From contig JACIWW010000015.1 in the NCBI GenBank assembly GCA_014360905.1, forward strand, positions 1 through 64,000: 64,000 nucleotides of DNA, in the 5' to 3' direction. The position numbers were made by a program, and so were the translations under genes. The notes beneath the pieces are model-generated. The model saw only the letters and a list, made by a program, of their open reading frames with translations, was not told where the DNA came from and ran no database searches. Origin of the DNA: Chloroflexota bacterium (lineage in GTDB: Bacteria; Chloroflexota; Anaerolineae; UBA2200). Shown here piece by piece: positions 34,163 through 43,539 of the stretch (its first letter is position 1; every line of letters starts with the position of its first letter).

Positions 34163-35317
34163 CTACGGAGTCTTGTTATCTCCTGCCAGATATACCCGTG
34201 GTACCCGAGGCAGAATAGCCGTGACAGTTTCGTAATTGTTGGTGCCCACCCAAGCGCCAATCTCCTCGGCGTTGATCTCCTCTTCTCCCTGACGTCCCAA
34301 TACGACCACTTCGTTACCCTGTTGCACATCTGGGATGTTGCTCACATCCACCATGAACTGGTCCATGCATACCCGACCAATGATGGGGGCGCGCTGGCCA
34401 TGGATGAGCACCATGCCCTGGTTGGATAGGCCACGACGGTAGCCATCGCCATAGCCAATGGGCACTAGTGCCACGGTAGTGGGTCTCGACGTGACATAAG
34501 TGCGGTTGTAGCTGATGCTGGAGCCAGCGGGAAGGATGCGGACACGAGCCACGCGTGCCTTGATCGTCATGGCCGGGCGCAGGGGAACAACCATTTTCAC
34601 CTCAGCAGAGGGACGTAGTCCATAAATGGCAATGCCGCAGCGCACCATGTCCAGGTGTGTTTCTGGCAAGGTCAACGTAGCGGCGCTATTGGCCACGTGC
34701 TTGAGAGGGATGTGAATGCCCGCTTCCTCTAGTTGGCGCAGAACCTGGTTGTATACTGCGCATTGATGGTAGGTATAGGATTGATCGGTTTCATCAGCGG
34801 AGGCAAAATGCGTCCAAAGCCCTTCCAAGAATAGATTGGGCACAGCCAACAATGCGCGGCTGAAATCGAGCACCTCATGGGGCAAGAGGCCAAAGCGTCC
34901 GAGTCCAGTGTCCACTTTCACATGCACTGGCAGCGGTGCTGCATTCTGCTCAGCGATGGCTGCGGAAAGAGCGTGCGCCAGTTCGAGGGTATTCACCGTA
35001 GGAGTGAGGCGATGCCGGACGATTTCGTTGGCCTGGCCCAGTGTGGCATAGCCCATTACCAGGATAGGAGCAGCAACTCCGCCTCTTCGTAGCTGTACTC
35101 CTTCGCCTACGCGGGCAACGGCCAGTCGTGTCGCGCCATTCTTAAGCGCTACTAGGCCAACAGGCAACGCACCATGGCCATAGGCATTGGCTTTGACCAC
35201 CGCCACCAATTCGGTGCGCTCTCCCACGTACTGTTTCAACTGACGTGTGTTGTGGGCAATGGCATCCAGATCGATTTCAGCCCAGGTAGGCTCGTTGCAT
35301 GTCATCGGTGAAGCCAT
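34163..35317 (-). CDS. alr: Alanine racemase
   Basis: The 384-residue PLP enzyme has the cofactor Lys in AVVKANAYGHGA (about 39-47), the KVDTGLGRFG segment, the HVANSAATL loop, and the second active-site Tyr in SSISYNRTYVTS (about 263), plus GYGDGYRRGLSNQG (about 283-296) and RVCMDQFMVDVS. It interconverts L- and D-alanine for the cell wall, in line with the dat and PBP1A genes in this window. It follows the liv operon on the same strand with a gap of 61 bases. Confidence 0.95.
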   Translation of the reverse strand: MASPMTCNEPTWAEIDLDAIAHNTRQLKQYVGERTELVAVVKANAYGHGALPVGLVALKNGATRLAVARVGEGVQLRRGGVAAPILVMGYATLGQANEIVRHRLTPTVNTLELAHALSAAIAEQNAAPLPVHVKVDTGLGRFGLLPHEVLDFSRALLAVPNLFLEGLWTHFASADETDQSYTYHQCAVYNQVLRQLEEAGIHIPLKHVANSAATLTLPETHLDMVRCGIAIYGLRPSAEVKMVVPLRPAMTIKARVARVRILPAGSSISYNRTYVTSRPTTVALVPIGYGDGYRRGLSNQGMVLIHGQRAPIIGRVCMDQFMVDVSNIPDVQQGNEVVVLGRQGEEEINAEEIGAWVGTNNYETVTAILPRVPRVYLAGDNKTP

Positions 35318-35378
35318 CTTGGCTCCTGATATGCGTGATTGGTTCTACTGTGGCTTGTCCTTGGCATTGTCTATTTGA

Positions 35379-36101
35379 CTATCCGCCCAGGTAGGCTTCC
35401 TTTACCTTGGGATTGCGCACTAGTTCTTCTGTTGGGCCTTGCACAGTGATCGTACCAGTCTCTAGAACATAGCCGCGATTGGCTACTTGCAGAGCCATGT
35501 GGGCATTTTGTTCGACCAGCAGAATGGTTGTGCCTGAACGGTTGATCTCCTGCAGGACGCGGAAGATCTCCTGCACTAGTATGGGCGCTAGACCCATCGA
35601 AGGTTCATCCAGGAGCATCAGCCGACCACGGGTCATTAGCGCTCGGCCCACGGCCAGCATCTGCTGTTCACCGCCAGAAAGTGTTCCGGCGATCTGGTTC
35701 TTGCGTTCTTCCAGGCGCGGGAAAAGGCCAAACACGCGCCGGTAATCTTTGGCGATTTGCTCCTTGTCTTTTCGCGCGTAAGTGGCTAACCTGAGGTTCT
35801 CCATAACGGTCAGGTTTCCGAAGATGCCACGCCCTTCGGGTGCATGGGAAATGCCCAACTCAACGATGCGGTGAGGAGGATAAGCCCGCAAGTTATGACC
35901 GTTGAAGATAATGCTTCCGCTCTCCAATGGAATCAGACCGGAGATAGCACGCAGGGTAGTGGACTTGCCGGCGCCGTTGGCTCCGATGAGGGTCACGATC
36001 TCACCGGGATATACCTCAAAGGAAATGCCACGCAAAGCCTTGATATTCCCATAGGAGACGAACAGGTCCTGCACGGACAGCAGAGGCGTGTTGTTGGTCA
36101 T
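35379..36101 (-). CDS. livF: Branched-chain amino acid ABC transporter, ATPase LivF
   Basis: The 240-residue ABC ATPase has Walker A GANGAGKSTT (about 38-47), the signature LSGGEQQMLAVGRAL (about 140-154) and Walker B LMLLDEPSMGLAP. The C-terminal VLETGTITVQGPTEEL end and length are typical of LivF. Its ATG overlaps the LivG stop (ATGA). It pairs with LivG to drive uptake through LivH/LivM. Confidence 0.94.
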   Translation of the reverse strand: MTNNTPLLSVQDLFVSYGNIKALRGISFEVYPGEIVTLIGANGAGKSTTLRAISGLIPLESGSIIFNGHNLRAYPPHRIVELGISHAPEGRGIFGNLTVMENLRLATYARKDKEQIAKDYRRVFGLFPRLEERKNQIAGTLSGGEQQMLAVGRALMTRGRLMLLDEPSMGLAPILVQEIFRVLQEINRSGTTILLVEQNAHMALQVANRGYVLETGTITVQGPTEELVRNPKVKEAYLGG

Positions 36102-36868
36102 CGTTCTACCCCCTTTCCGAGATACGCTTCCAGCACGCGGGGGTTGTTTTGGATTTCTTTTGGGCTTCCCTCAGCGATGGTCTCGCCAAAGTCCAGTACC
36201 AGGATGCGTTCGCAAATGCCCATCACCACTCTCATTTGGTGTTCTATCAGGATGATAGTCAAGTCAAACTGCTGGCGAATCCACTGGATGAGTTCCATCA
36301 GACGCTTGATCTCACCAGGGTTCATCCCTGCGGCTGGCTCATCCAGCAAGAGCAACCTGGGTCTGGTCGCCAATGCCCTGGCCATCTCTAGACGGCGTTG
36401 TTCTCCATAGGGCAAGTTTTTCGCCTGAGCCTGGGCATAACCACGCAAGTTGAAAATGTCCAAGAGGTGCAATGCCTCCTGACGTATTCTCCGTTCCTCT
36501 TCGTCAAAGTTCCTGCTATGGAGAAATGACGACAACGGGCCGTAGCGAACTTGAGAGTGACAGGCAATGCGCACGTTATCCAATACGCTTAGTTCTTTGA
36601 ACAGGCGAATGGTTTGAAAAGTGCGCGCGATGCCTTTGCTGATGATTTGGTGGGGATGCAACCCCACTAAGTTGTGCCCATTGAAAAATATTTGACCTTC
36701 CATCGGTCGGTAGACGCCGGTGATGAGGTTGAAAACAGTGGTTTTGCCAGCCCCATTAGGGCCAATGATGCCCACCAGTTCGCCAGGCTCTAAATCGAGA
36801 TTGAAATTGGAGACGGCTTTCAAGCCACCGAAATAATGGCTGAGCCCCTTAACCTGTAGCAGTGGCAT
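36098..36868 (-). CDS. livG: Branched-chain amino acid ABC transporter, ATPase LivG
   Basis: The 256-residue ABC ATPase has Walker A GPNGAGKTTVFNL (about 36-48), a LivG-type signature NLPYGEQRRLEMARAL, and Walker B LLLLDEPAAGMNPGE (about 164-178); the 'GMNP' is the LivG hallmark after Walker B. The start overlaps the end of livM by 20 bases, so translation is coupled. Part of livKHMGF. Confidence 0.94.
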   Translation of the reverse strand: MPLLQVKGLSHYFGGLKAVSNFNLDLEPGELVGIIGPNGAGKTTVFNLITGVYRPMEGQIFFNGHNLVGLHPHQIISKGIARTFQTIRLFKELSVLDNVRIACHSQVRYGPLSSFLHSRNFDEEERRIRQEALHLLDIFNLRGYAQAQAKNLPYGEQRRLEMARALATRPRLLLLDEPAAGMNPGEIKRLMELIQWIRQQFDLTIILIEHQMRVVMGICERILVLDFGETIAEGSPKEIQNNPRVLEAYLGKGVER

Positions 36869-37832
36869 CTGCCGGCACCTCCTCTGCGGGAGCTAACCAA
36901 CGCGTCTCCCGCAAACCATAGATACCTCGTGGACGTGTGATCATCAGGATAACCAGCAAAAATGGTCCAACAACCCAGCGCCAGACGCCCAACGGTCGCA
37001 GTAGCTCCAACAGCACCGTGTAGATCGTGGCTCCCAATATGGAGCCAGTGATACTCCCAATGCCGCCCAGATATACCATCACGAGCATGTCGGTGGACTT
37101 GAGAATAGTGAAGCTCCTGGGGTTAATGAACTGCAACACATGAGCGAACAAGCCGCCGGCAATTCCAGCGAAGAAAGAAGAAACCACAAATGCCAATACT
37201 TTGGTCTGCCGCGTGTTTACACTGACTAACTCGGCAGCCACTTCATCTTCGCGGATAGATAGGATAGCCCGCCCATAATTGGAGAAAACAAAATTGCGGA
37301 TGACGTATATGGTGATCAACACCCAGATGTACACCCAGGCAACGTTAGTCAATTTGCTCATGCCCATGAAGCCACGGGGACCACCGATTGCATCAATGTT
37401 CTCCAATACGCTCTTGATGATCATGTTGAAAGCCAAGGTAACAATGGCTAGGTAATCCCCTCGTGTTTTGAAAGAGGGCAAGGCTACAATGAGTCCGGCC
37501 AGGGCAGCGCCCAAGCCGCCAAGGATCAGTACTAATGGGAAGATGAACGGCCCCCATGACCTTGGAAAGACCAGCACGGTCAGTAGGGAAGAAATGTAAG
37601 CGCCGATGGCCATAAAGCCAGCATGCCCTACTGAAAATTCTCCCATATAGCCGTTCACGAGGTTCAGGCTGATGGTGAGGATGATGTTGATCCCCACATA
37701 CATAATCACCTGCTGCAGATACAGGTTCAAGATGCCAAGCTGCGGGAGCAGAATGGCTAGTAGGAGGATCAATAGCAGGACAAATGCAGTTAACAAGGGT
37801 CGGCGGGACGGGATAGCAAGACGTTTCATCAT
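36849..37832 (-). CDS. livM: Branched-chain amino acid ABC transporter, permease LivM
   Basis: The 327-residue permease has about 8-9 membrane segments and the LivM-type cytoplasmic coupling segment SIREDEVAAELVSVNTRQTKVLAF (about 198-220), which contacts the ATPase. AGAGG precedes the start. It lies 13 bases after livH. Confidence 0.93.
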   Translation of the reverse strand: MMKRLAIPSRRPLLTAFVLLLILLLAILLPQLGILNLYLQQVIMYVGINIILTISLNLVNGYMGEFSVGHAGFMAIGAYISSLLTVLVFPRSWGPFIFPLVLILGGLGAALAGLIVALPSFKTRGDYLAIVTLAFNMIIKSVLENIDAIGGPRGFMGMSKLTNVAWVYIWVLITIYVIRNFVFSNYGRAILSIREDEVAAELVSVNTRQTKVLAFVVSSFFAGIAGGLFAHVLQFINPRSFTILKSTDMLVMVYLGGIGSITGSILGATIYTVLLELLRPLGVWRWVVGPFLLVILMITRPRGIYGLRETRWLAPAEEVPADATATG

Positions 37833-37844
37833 GATCTTGGCCCT

Positions 37845-38750
37845 CTATACTTTTTGTTGTACCACAGGCATGCCCAAGATGCCTGTGGGTTTGAACACCA
37901 GGAGGATCAGGAGCAGGGCAAAAGCCACAAAATCGCGATAGGTGGAGGGGAGGAAAGCAGCCACAAAGATCTCCACAAAACCCAGGATATAACCGCCTAC
38001 CATTGCCCCACGGATGTTGCCAATACCCCCCACCACAGCGGAGATAAAGGCCCACCAGCCAATGCGAATGCCCATATAAGGATCTATCATATAAGCGATG
38101 CCATAGAGGATTCCGCCAACCGCGGCCATGGAGGACCCCAGAGCGAAGGTAATGGAGATGATACGGTCCACGGGCACCCCCATCAATGGCACCACTGTCT
38201 TGTCAAAGGAGATGGCGCGCATTGCCATGCCGGTCATCGTTTTGCGCACGATGGTATCCAGGATAAACATCACAATAGCGGAGATAATCAGGATCACAAT
38301 CTGAATGGTGGAGATGGCTACCCCACCGATGCTGAAGTTGACTACTGGGATCACCTGAGGCAGGATACGGGGCTCTGGGCCGATAGTGGCCAAGGTCGTG
38401 TTTTCCAGGACAAGGCCGATTCCCAGCGCGGTGATCACCGCCGAGATACGCGGTGCCTGGCGCAGTGGTTTGTAGGCAACCCGCTCAATGAACACAGCCA
38501 AAAATGCAGTGCCCAGCATGGCCACAAGCAGGGTTAGCACAAAGATGATGACCCCGGGCAAATGCAGGAGGCGTCCCAGCAAGAAGGAGGCGCTGAAAAA
38601 GCCAATGTAGGTGCTCACCATAAAAATATCGCCGTGGGCGAAGTTGATCATGCGCAGGATGCCGTAAACCATCGTGTAGCCCAAGGCAATAAGCGCGTAT
38701 ACGCTACCCAACTGCAGAGCATTCAGAATTTGCTGGACAATGAATTGCAC
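37845..38750 (-). CDS. livH: Branched-chain amino acid ABC transporter, permease LivH
   Basis: The 301-residue permease has about 8 membrane segments and the LivH coupling segment MAMRAISFDKTVVPLMGVPVDRI (about 186-208); the start LQLGSVYALIALGYTMVYGILRMINFAHGD is a LivH marker (about 15-44). It is the first permease after livK. Confidence 0.93.
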   Translation of the reverse strand: MQFIVQQILNALQLGSVYALIALGYTMVYGILRMINFAHGDIFMVSTYIGFFSASFLLGRLLHLPGVIIFVLTLLVAMLGTAFLAVFIERVAYKPLRQAPRISAVITALGIGLVLENTTLATIGPEPRILPQVIPVVNFSIGGVAISTIQIVILIISAIVMFILDTIVRKTMTGMAMRAISFDKTVVPLMGVPVDRIISITFALGSSMAAVGGILYGIAYMIDPYMGIRIGWWAFISAVVGGIGNIRGAMVGGYILGFVEIFVAAFLPSTYRDFVAFALLLILLVFKPTGILGMPVVQQKV

Positions 38751-38784
38751 TTGAGATTCCCTCTTTTCGATAGATTTCTTAGGT

Positions 38785-38818
38785 CAGACCCTAAGGGTTT
38801 GAAAACCCTTAGGGTCTG
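38785..38818. repeat. 16-bp-arm palindrome between livK and livH
   Basis: CAGACCCTAAGGGTTT and AAACCCTTAGGGTCTG form a perfect inverted repeat separated by two bases. It lies in the 84-base gap after the livK stop, where a stable stem can protect the abundant binding-protein mRNA end or lower downstream expression. The style resembles the hairpin at 1057-1095. Confidence 0.75.
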
Positions 38819-38834
38819 TAGCGCGCAGAATCGA

Positions 38835-39977
38835 TCACGGTGCAGCAGATGTATAGTAGGTAAACTTGCCACCCTTGATCTGGATGATGACCGCGCTCTT
38901 GATCGGGTCGCCGGTGCCCTTGAACTGCATTGTGCCAGTCACACCCTCATATCTGGTAATGCTGGCCAAAGCATCACGTACAGCCTGGCGATCGATCTTT
39001 CCTGCCGTTTGAATGGCCTGGAAGGCCAGACCAAATGCATCATAGGTCAGAGCCGCAACATCATCCGGTGTTTTGCCATAGGTCTTTTCATAGTTCTGGA
39101 TGAATTTCTGCGCCTTGGGCGTGGCAATGTCTGGCGCGTAGTGGGTGGTAAAGAACAACCCTTCGCAATCTGCACCGCAGAGGTCAATGAGCTCCAAGTT
39201 GCCCCAGCTATCGCTGCCGAAGATAGTCCCTGTGTAGCCCAGCTTGTGTGCTTGCTGCACCTGTAGTGGCACTTCGCTGTAGTAGTTGGGCAGGAAGAGG
39301 ACATCGGCACCGGAGGCCTTGATCTTGGTGAGTTGGGCAGAGAAATCTTTGTCACCAGTGGTATAGGTTTCGAAGGCCACTACTTTCTTGCCTGCTTCCT
39401 CAAAAGTTTTCTTAAAGATCTCGGCAATGCCCTTGTTGTACTCGCTGGCCACATCGTAAAGGACAGCAGCAGTATTGGCCTTTAGGTCATTGATGGCGAA
39501 TTTCGCGGCGACCACGCCTTGGAAGTCATCAATGAAGCAGGCGCGGAAGACATATTTCTTGCCGGCGGTGGTCTTCGGGTTTGTAGACCAGGGGCTGATC
39601 ATCGGCAATTTGGCATCTTCGCAAACGGTAGAGGCTGGGATAGCGTTGCGGCTGGCATTGGCACCGATATGGACCAGTACCCCAGCAGTGTTGAGCTTCT
39701 GAGCTACGGCAGCCGCTGATTCAGCCTTGTCCTCGTTGTCCTCGACCTGCAGTACAATCTTGTACTTCTTGCCCCCAACTTCCAACCCACCTGCATCATT
39801 CACTTCCTTTACGGCCATTTCCGCTGCATTCTTGCACGAAGCACCGACCACAGGAATGCCACCGGTGAGCTCAGCATTCACACCGATCTTGATCTCCGCT
39901 GGGGCTGCAGGCTTACATGCCGTGAATGACACAAGCAGAACCAGGACCAGCAGCATCGTCAAAACTTTCCGATCCAT
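38835..39977 (-). CDS. livK: Branched-chain amino acid ABC transporter, substrate-binding lipoprotein
   Basis: The ATG at 39977 follows AGGGGG with a suitable gap; the reading to 40049 is longer but unneeded. The 380-residue protein starts with a signal peptide ending in the lipobox FTAC (Cys21), then a periplasmic-binding-protein type I fold: IKIGVNAELTGGIPVVG (about 28-44), DNEDKAESAAAVAQKL, and YDAFGLAFQAIQTAG near the end. It captures branched-chain or other amphipathic amino acids outside the membrane for LivHMGF. First gene of the operon, with a leader of about 400 nt. Confidence 0.93.
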   Translation of the reverse strand: MDRKVLTMLLVLVLLVSFTACKPAAPAEIKIGVNAELTGGIPVVGASCKNAAEMAVKEVNDAGGLEVGGKKYKIVLQVEDNEDKAESAAAVAQKLNTAGVLVHIGANASRNAIPASTVCEDAKLPMISPWSTNPKTTAGKKYVFRACFIDDFQGVVAAKFAINDLKANTAAVLYDVASEYNKGIAEIFKKTFEEAGKKVVAFETYTTGDKDFSAQLTKIKASGADVLFLPNYYSEVPLQVQQAHKLGYTGTIFGSDSWGNLELIDLCGADCEGLFFTTHYAPDIATPKAQKFIQNYEKTYGKTPDDVAALTYDAFGLAFQAIQTAGKIDRQAVRDALASITRYEGVTGTMQFKGTGDPIKSAVIIQIKGGKFTYYTSAAP

Positions 39978-40114
39978 AGAATTTCCCCCTTTTCCTTGAG
40001 AATAGGCATCGCTAGCCAACCGTACAAACCGAGTCAGCTCTGTTTTCACCCCCTTTCTTCATAGAAGGGCGTTGCTCTATTGCCATGCGCGATGTGTTTC
40101 CACCCAATATGCAA

Positions 40115-40163
40115 AAACCCTAGTGAACGTTAGCCTGCAGACAGGACTAAATCACTAGGGTTT
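40115..40163 (-). terminator. Hairpin with T-run in the livK leader, proximal
   Basis: Arms AAACCCTAGTGA/TCACTAGGGTTT (12 bp), with an inner TTAG-CCTG/CAGG-CTAA stem, followed on the minus strand by TT then GC (five T in all with the arm). It could be an intrinsic terminator within the leader. Confidence 0.55.
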
Positions 40164-40223
40164 CGCAAGCTCCCCAGCAAAACAATTCAGATAATTTGCT
40201 CCCGATCGCCATTGATTCGTGGT

Positions 40224-40256
40224 AAAAACGCATCCTTTCAATACCTTATTGGATGC
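40224..40256 (-). terminator. Hairpin with T-run in the livK leader, distal
   Basis: On the minus strand, GCATC-CAATA-AGG-TATTG-AAAG-GATGC is followed by GTTTTT. A second terminator-like element 130 nt after the predicted transcription start. Confidence 0.55.
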
Positions 40257-40400
40257 TATCCTTCTCTATTGCCCGGTTTCTAGTAAGTTACAAAACCAGG
40301 TGCACTTTTATAGAGTGCTGATCATGCTACACCACGTTAACAGGGCAAGTAAACTTGTCAAAGGCTCAGATCAACTTGTATTGCTGCTCAACGTATAACT

Positions 40401-40429
40401 ATTATAGCATTAAAACTATATTCTGTCAA
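40401..40429 (-). promoter_or_regulatory. Consensus promoter of the liv operon
   Basis: On the minus strand, TTGACA (40429-40424) and TGC-TATAAT (-10 at 40406-40401) are spaced by 17 bases: a perfect match to consensus with an extended -10. Confidence 0.85.
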
Positions 40430-40539
40430 AAGAAAGAGACTGGCCTTCTGGTGACTTAGAGCAAGGCAAGAAAAGGCTATTTGGCACTTGCTTCAAAATC
40501 GCTAGCCAAAATCTGAGCGTTTCGCATACTTTGGTTGAT

Positions 40540-40568
40540 TTGGCTATTCTATAAGATTGTAGTATGAT
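40540..40568 (+). promoter_or_regulatory. Likely rpsB operon promoter
   Basis: TTGGCT (40540-40545) and TATGAT (40563-40568) are spaced by 17 bases, 128 bases before rpsB. Other -10-like boxes (TATAAG 40550, TATAGT 40569) lie nearby, so the exact start is uncertain. Confidence 0.4.
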
Positions 40569-40607
40569 TATAGTGCGGATATCAAATCTATCAAACACGT
40601 TCTCGGA

Positions 40608-40650
40608 CCGAAATGGCGTGCCAGTTGATCAATGACTGGTTCCATTTTGG
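40608..40650 (+). promoter_or_regulatory. rpsB leader hairpin
   Basis: A 9-bp stem (CCGAAATGG/CCATTTTGG, one G-U) encloses CCAGT/ACTGG. It lies 46 bases before the rpsB start and is a candidate for S2 autoregulation, as known for rpsB leaders in other bacteria. No family match can be made here. Confidence 0.5.
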
Positions 40651-40695
40651 GATGAAGAGGACGGAAGAACAAAACGAAAGGGAGGATGAAGTACA

Positions 40696-41598
40696 GTGGC
40701 AATTGTAACGATGAAGGAACTTTTGGAAGCGGGGGTGCACTTTGGGCATCGCAGCCGCCGTTGGCATCCCAAGATGCGCTCCTATATTTTCACCGAGCGT
40801 AACGGCATTCACATCATTGATCTGCAGCAAACTATCCGGCTGCTCGAAGAGGCGTACAATTTCATCCGCGATACAGCCGCGGAAGGTGAGACCATTCTCT
40901 TTGTCGGCACCAAGAAACAGGCGCAGGAAAGCCTAGAGGCAGAAGCCAAGAGATGTGGCATGCCCTATGTGACCGAGCGCTGGCTGGGCGGAACGCTCAC
41001 CAACTTCCGCACTATTCGCCAGCGCGCAAATTACTTGCTCGAACTGGAGAAGCAGAAGGAACTGGGGCAGTTTGCTGCTTTGTCCAAAAAAGAGGCGCTG
41101 TGGAAAGAGCGCGAACTCCTCAAGCTGCAAAAGCGCCTTGGAGGCATTAAAAACATGTATTATTTGCCTAGTGCCCTCTTCGTGGTCGATATAGCCAGAG
41201 AGGCAATTGCTGTCAAAGAGGCCAATATTCTGGGCATTCCCGTTGTCGCCATGGTGGATACCAATTGTGATCCGGACCCCATTGATTACATCATACCAGC
41301 AAACGATGATGCTATTCGTGCGATCAAGCTCATCGCTGGGAAGATTGCCGATGCGATCATCGAAGGGCAACAAATGCGTGGTGTCATCATGGCCGAGGAA
41401 GGAATAGAAGTTCCCGTACCGGGTGAGACCCAAGCCGCGCCGGTTCCGGAAGCAGCCGTGTTGGCTGAGGAAGGTATTGTTGCACAGGAGGAACTAGTGG
41501 AAGAAGCAATGGGCGAGCTGCCTGAAGAGCTGGCGCTCGATGAAGTGCCAGAAGCCGAGATTGAGACGTTTTCTGATGAAGAAGACGAACGAAAATAG
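40696..41598 (+). CDS. rpsB: 30S ribosomal protein S2
   Basis: The GTG at 40696 follows GGGAGG about 10 bases upstream. The 300-residue protein begins [26 protein letters not shown] (about 2-27), the rpsB signature, and contains [13 protein letters not shown] and [44 protein letters not shown]2 binds the 30S head-platform. It is longer than usual (about 230-260) because of an acidic Glu/Ala/Pro C-terminal tail (about 238-300). First gene of rpsB-tsf-pyrH-frr-uppS-cdsA. Confidence 0.97.
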   Translation: MAIVTMKELLEAGVHFGHRSRRWHPKMRSYIFTERNGIHIIDLQQTIRLLEEAYNFIRDTAAEGETILFVGTKKQAQESLEAEAKRCGMPYVTERWLGGTLTNFRTIRQRANYLLELEKQKELGQFAALSKKEALWKERELLKLQKRLGGIKNMYYLPSALFVVDIAREAIAVKEANILGIPVVAMVDTNCDPDPIDYIIPANDDAIRAIKLIAGKIADAIIEGQQMRGVIMAEEGIEVPVPGETQAAPVPEAAVLAEEGIVAQEELVEEAMGELPEELALDEVPEAEIETFSDEEDERK

Positions 41599-41630
41599 AT
41601 TGTAGCAAACCATCACAGGAGAAACATAGA

Positions 41631-42224
41631 ATGAAGGTTACATCTGAAATGATCAAAGAACTGCGCGAGCTCACTGGTGCTGGAGTGCTCGATTGCAAGA
41701 AAGCGCTGGAATCTGCCAATGGTGACATGGCCCGGGCACAGGAAATCTTGCGTGAGAAAGGTTTGACCATCGCCGCTAAGAAGGCTGAACGCGAGGCCAA
41801 GGAAGGGCTAGTGGAATCCTATGTGCATATGGGCAAGATCGGTGCCTTGGTTGAATTGAATTGTGAGACCGATTTTGTGGCTCGTTTACCTGAGTTCAAG
41901 CAACTTGCGCATGATCTAGCGATGCAAGTTGTAGCCACTCGACCACGGTATCTAAAGCCGGAGGACATACCGCCTGAAGTAGTAGAGGATGAAAAAGGTC
42001 GTTATCGCGCCCTGATGGCTGACCAAAATAAGCCAGCACATGTGCTGGACAAAATTATCGAGAATAAACTGCAAAAGTTCTATGCAGAGGTTTGTCTCCT
42101 GGACCAACCTTTCATCAAGGATGAAAACAGAACTGTGCGGGATGTAATCAGTGAGAAGATCGCGGCAACAGGTGAGAATATCGTGCTGCGCCGGTTCGTT
42201 CGCCTGGAATTAGGCGAACCATAA
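41631..42224 (+). CDS. tsf: Elongation factor Ts
   Basis: The 197-residue protein has the UBA-like N-terminus (TSEMIKELRELTGAGVLDCKKALE, about 3-26) and the core NCETDFVARLPEFKQLAHDLAMQV (about 79-102). This is the short EF-Ts type, as in Thermus, lacking one half of the duplicated core of E. coli EF-Ts. It reloads EF-Tu with GTP. It follows rpsB by 32 bases; AGGAGA precedes the ATG. Confidence 0.97.
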   Translation: MKVTSEMIKELRELTGAGVLDCKKALESANGDMARAQEILREKGLTIAAKKAEREAKEGLVESYVHMGKIGALVELNCETDFVARLPEFKQLAHDLAMQVVATRPRYLKPEDIPPEVVEDEKGRYRALMADQNKPAHVLDKIIENKLQKFYAEVCLLDQPFIKDENRTVRDVISEKIAATGENIVLRRFVRLELGEP

Positions 42225-42245
42225 CAATTTCGGGACGGGCTAGCG

Positions 42246-42962
42246 GTGGCAAAACCCAAATACAACCGTATTTTGCTCAAAGTAAATGGTGAAGCACTCG
42301 CAGGAGAAGCAGGCTGGGGCATTGATGTACCCACTGTGGAGAGCATCGCGGCACAAATTCAACGAGTTCACAACCTCGAAGTTCAGGTTGCCATCGTCAT
42401 CGGAGCAGGCAACATCTGGCGGGGCATCAACGGACTGGCACGGGGTATGGAGCGCGCGACTGCTGATTACATGGGCATGGTCGCCACGGTGATTAATGCT
42501 CTGGCGCTACAGGATGCCTTGGAGAGAGGCGGAGTGGCTACGCGTGTGCAGACAGCAATCGAAATGCGCGCAGTGGCTGAGCCTTATATCCGACGTCGGG
42601 CGATCAGGCACCTGGAAAAAGGGCGAGTGGTCATATTCGGTGCAGGCACTGGCAACCCGTACTTCACCACGGATACTGCTGCCGCACTGCGGGCTATGGA
42701 AATTGAAGCAGATGTGCTGCTCAAGGCGACGAAGGTGGACGGCGTCTACGATGACGATCCCATGATTAACCCTAAAGCGCATCGTTTTGCTTCGCTAACC
42801 TATATTGACGCACTCAACATAGGTGTCAAGGTAATCGATAGCACTGCTTTATCCCTGTGCATGGACAACGATTTGCCTATTATCGTCTTCAAATTGGCCG
42901 AGGCCAATAGCATTGAGCGGGTGGTCTGTGGGGAACCAATTGGGACGATTATCAGTCGTTAA
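42246..42962 (+). CDS. pyrH: UMP kinase
   Basis: Starts with GTG. The 238-residue protein is an amino-acid-kinase fold enzyme: [18 protein letters not shown] (about 3-20), [10 protein letters not shown] (about 56-65), [20 protein letters not shown] (about 137-156) and the [13 protein letters not shown] segment. It phosphorylates UMP to UDP. The expected KxSGE is here KVNGE, a small change to a conserved motif. Third gene of the operon. Confidence 0.96.
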   Translation: MAKPKYNRILLKVNGEALAGEAGWGIDVPTVESIAAQIQRVHNLEVQVAIVIGAGNIWRGINGLARGMERATADYMGMVATVINALALQDALERGGVATRVQTAIEMRAVAEPYIRRRAIRHLEKGRVVIFGAGTGNPYFTTDTAAALRAMEIEADVLLKATKVDGVYDDDPMINPKAHRFASLTYIDALNIGVKVIDSTALSLCMDNDLPIIVFKLAEANSIERVVCGEPIGTIISR

Positions 42963-42974
42963 CCAGGAGGGACG

Positions 42975-43532
42975 ATGGTTTCTGACGTATTGAAAGAAGC
43001 AGAAGTTAGGATGAGCAAGGCAGTGGAGGTACTGCGCGAGGATTTGATGGCCATCCGGACCGGGCGTGCTTCGCCTGCCTTGGTGGAGCGCCTGCGCGTG
43101 GATTACTATGGCACTCCTACTCCACTCAATCAAATAGCTGCCATCTCTGCGCCAGAACCGAGGCTCCTGGTTATTCGACCTTGGGATCCAAGCAGCATTG
43201 GGGAGATCGAGAAGGCGATACTCAAATCAGACCTTGGGCTGACGCCGAACAACGATGGTATGGTGATCCGTTTGCCTATCCCGCGCCTTACCGAAGAGCG
43301 CAGGAAGGAATTGAGCAAGGTCGTAGGTCGCCGTGTGGAAGAAGGGCATATTGCCATACGCAACATCAGGCGGGACATACAAGAGGACTTGCGTGAGTTG
43401 CAAAAGGAAAAACTCATTACAGAAGATGAGTTTTTCGAGGCCCGCGAGAAGCTGCAGGAAATCCATGACAAATACGTTGCGCTGATGGATGAGATTGGGA
43501 AAGCGAAGCAGCAAGAAATACTGGAGATTTAA
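42975..43532 (+). CDS. frr: Ribosome recycling factor
   Basis: AGGAGGG precedes the ATG. The 185-residue protein has the RRF layout: long helices flanking a small beta domain, with [28 protein letters not shown] (about 31-58) and [15 protein letters not shown]-type helix. It splits post-termination ribosomes with EF-G. Fourth gene of the operon. Confidence 0.97.
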   Translation: MVSDVLKEAEVRMSKAVEVLREDLMAIRTGRASPALVERLRVDYYGTPTPLNQIAAISAPEPRLLVIRPWDPSSIGEIEKAILKSDLGLTPNNDGMVIRLPIPRLTEERRKELSKVVGRRVEEGHIAIRNIRRDIQEDLRELQKEKLITEDEFFEAREKLQEIHDKYVALMDEIGKAKQQEILEI

Positions 43533-43539
43533 GTTTTAG

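Larger units (their letters stand above)
39978..40400 (-). promoter_or_regulatory. Long livK leader with terminator-like hairpins
   Basis: Transcription from the promoter at 40401-40429 would give a leader of roughly 415 nt before livK. In it two stem-loops with T-runs are visible (see separate entries), and tiny frames such as GTG-CAC-CTG-GTT-TTG-TAA (about 40318) sit before them. This is a candidate attenuation or riboswitch region for amino-acid uptake genes. No T-box GGTGGNACCGCG motif is found. The rest of 39978-40695 holds no gene. Confidence 0.5.

Noticed and set aside
39978-40400. T-box riboswitch for the liv operon
   Set aside because: GGGTGG is present after the hairpin, but the full GGTGGNACCGCG motif is missing and it lies downstream of the terminator-like stem, the wrong order for a T-box.
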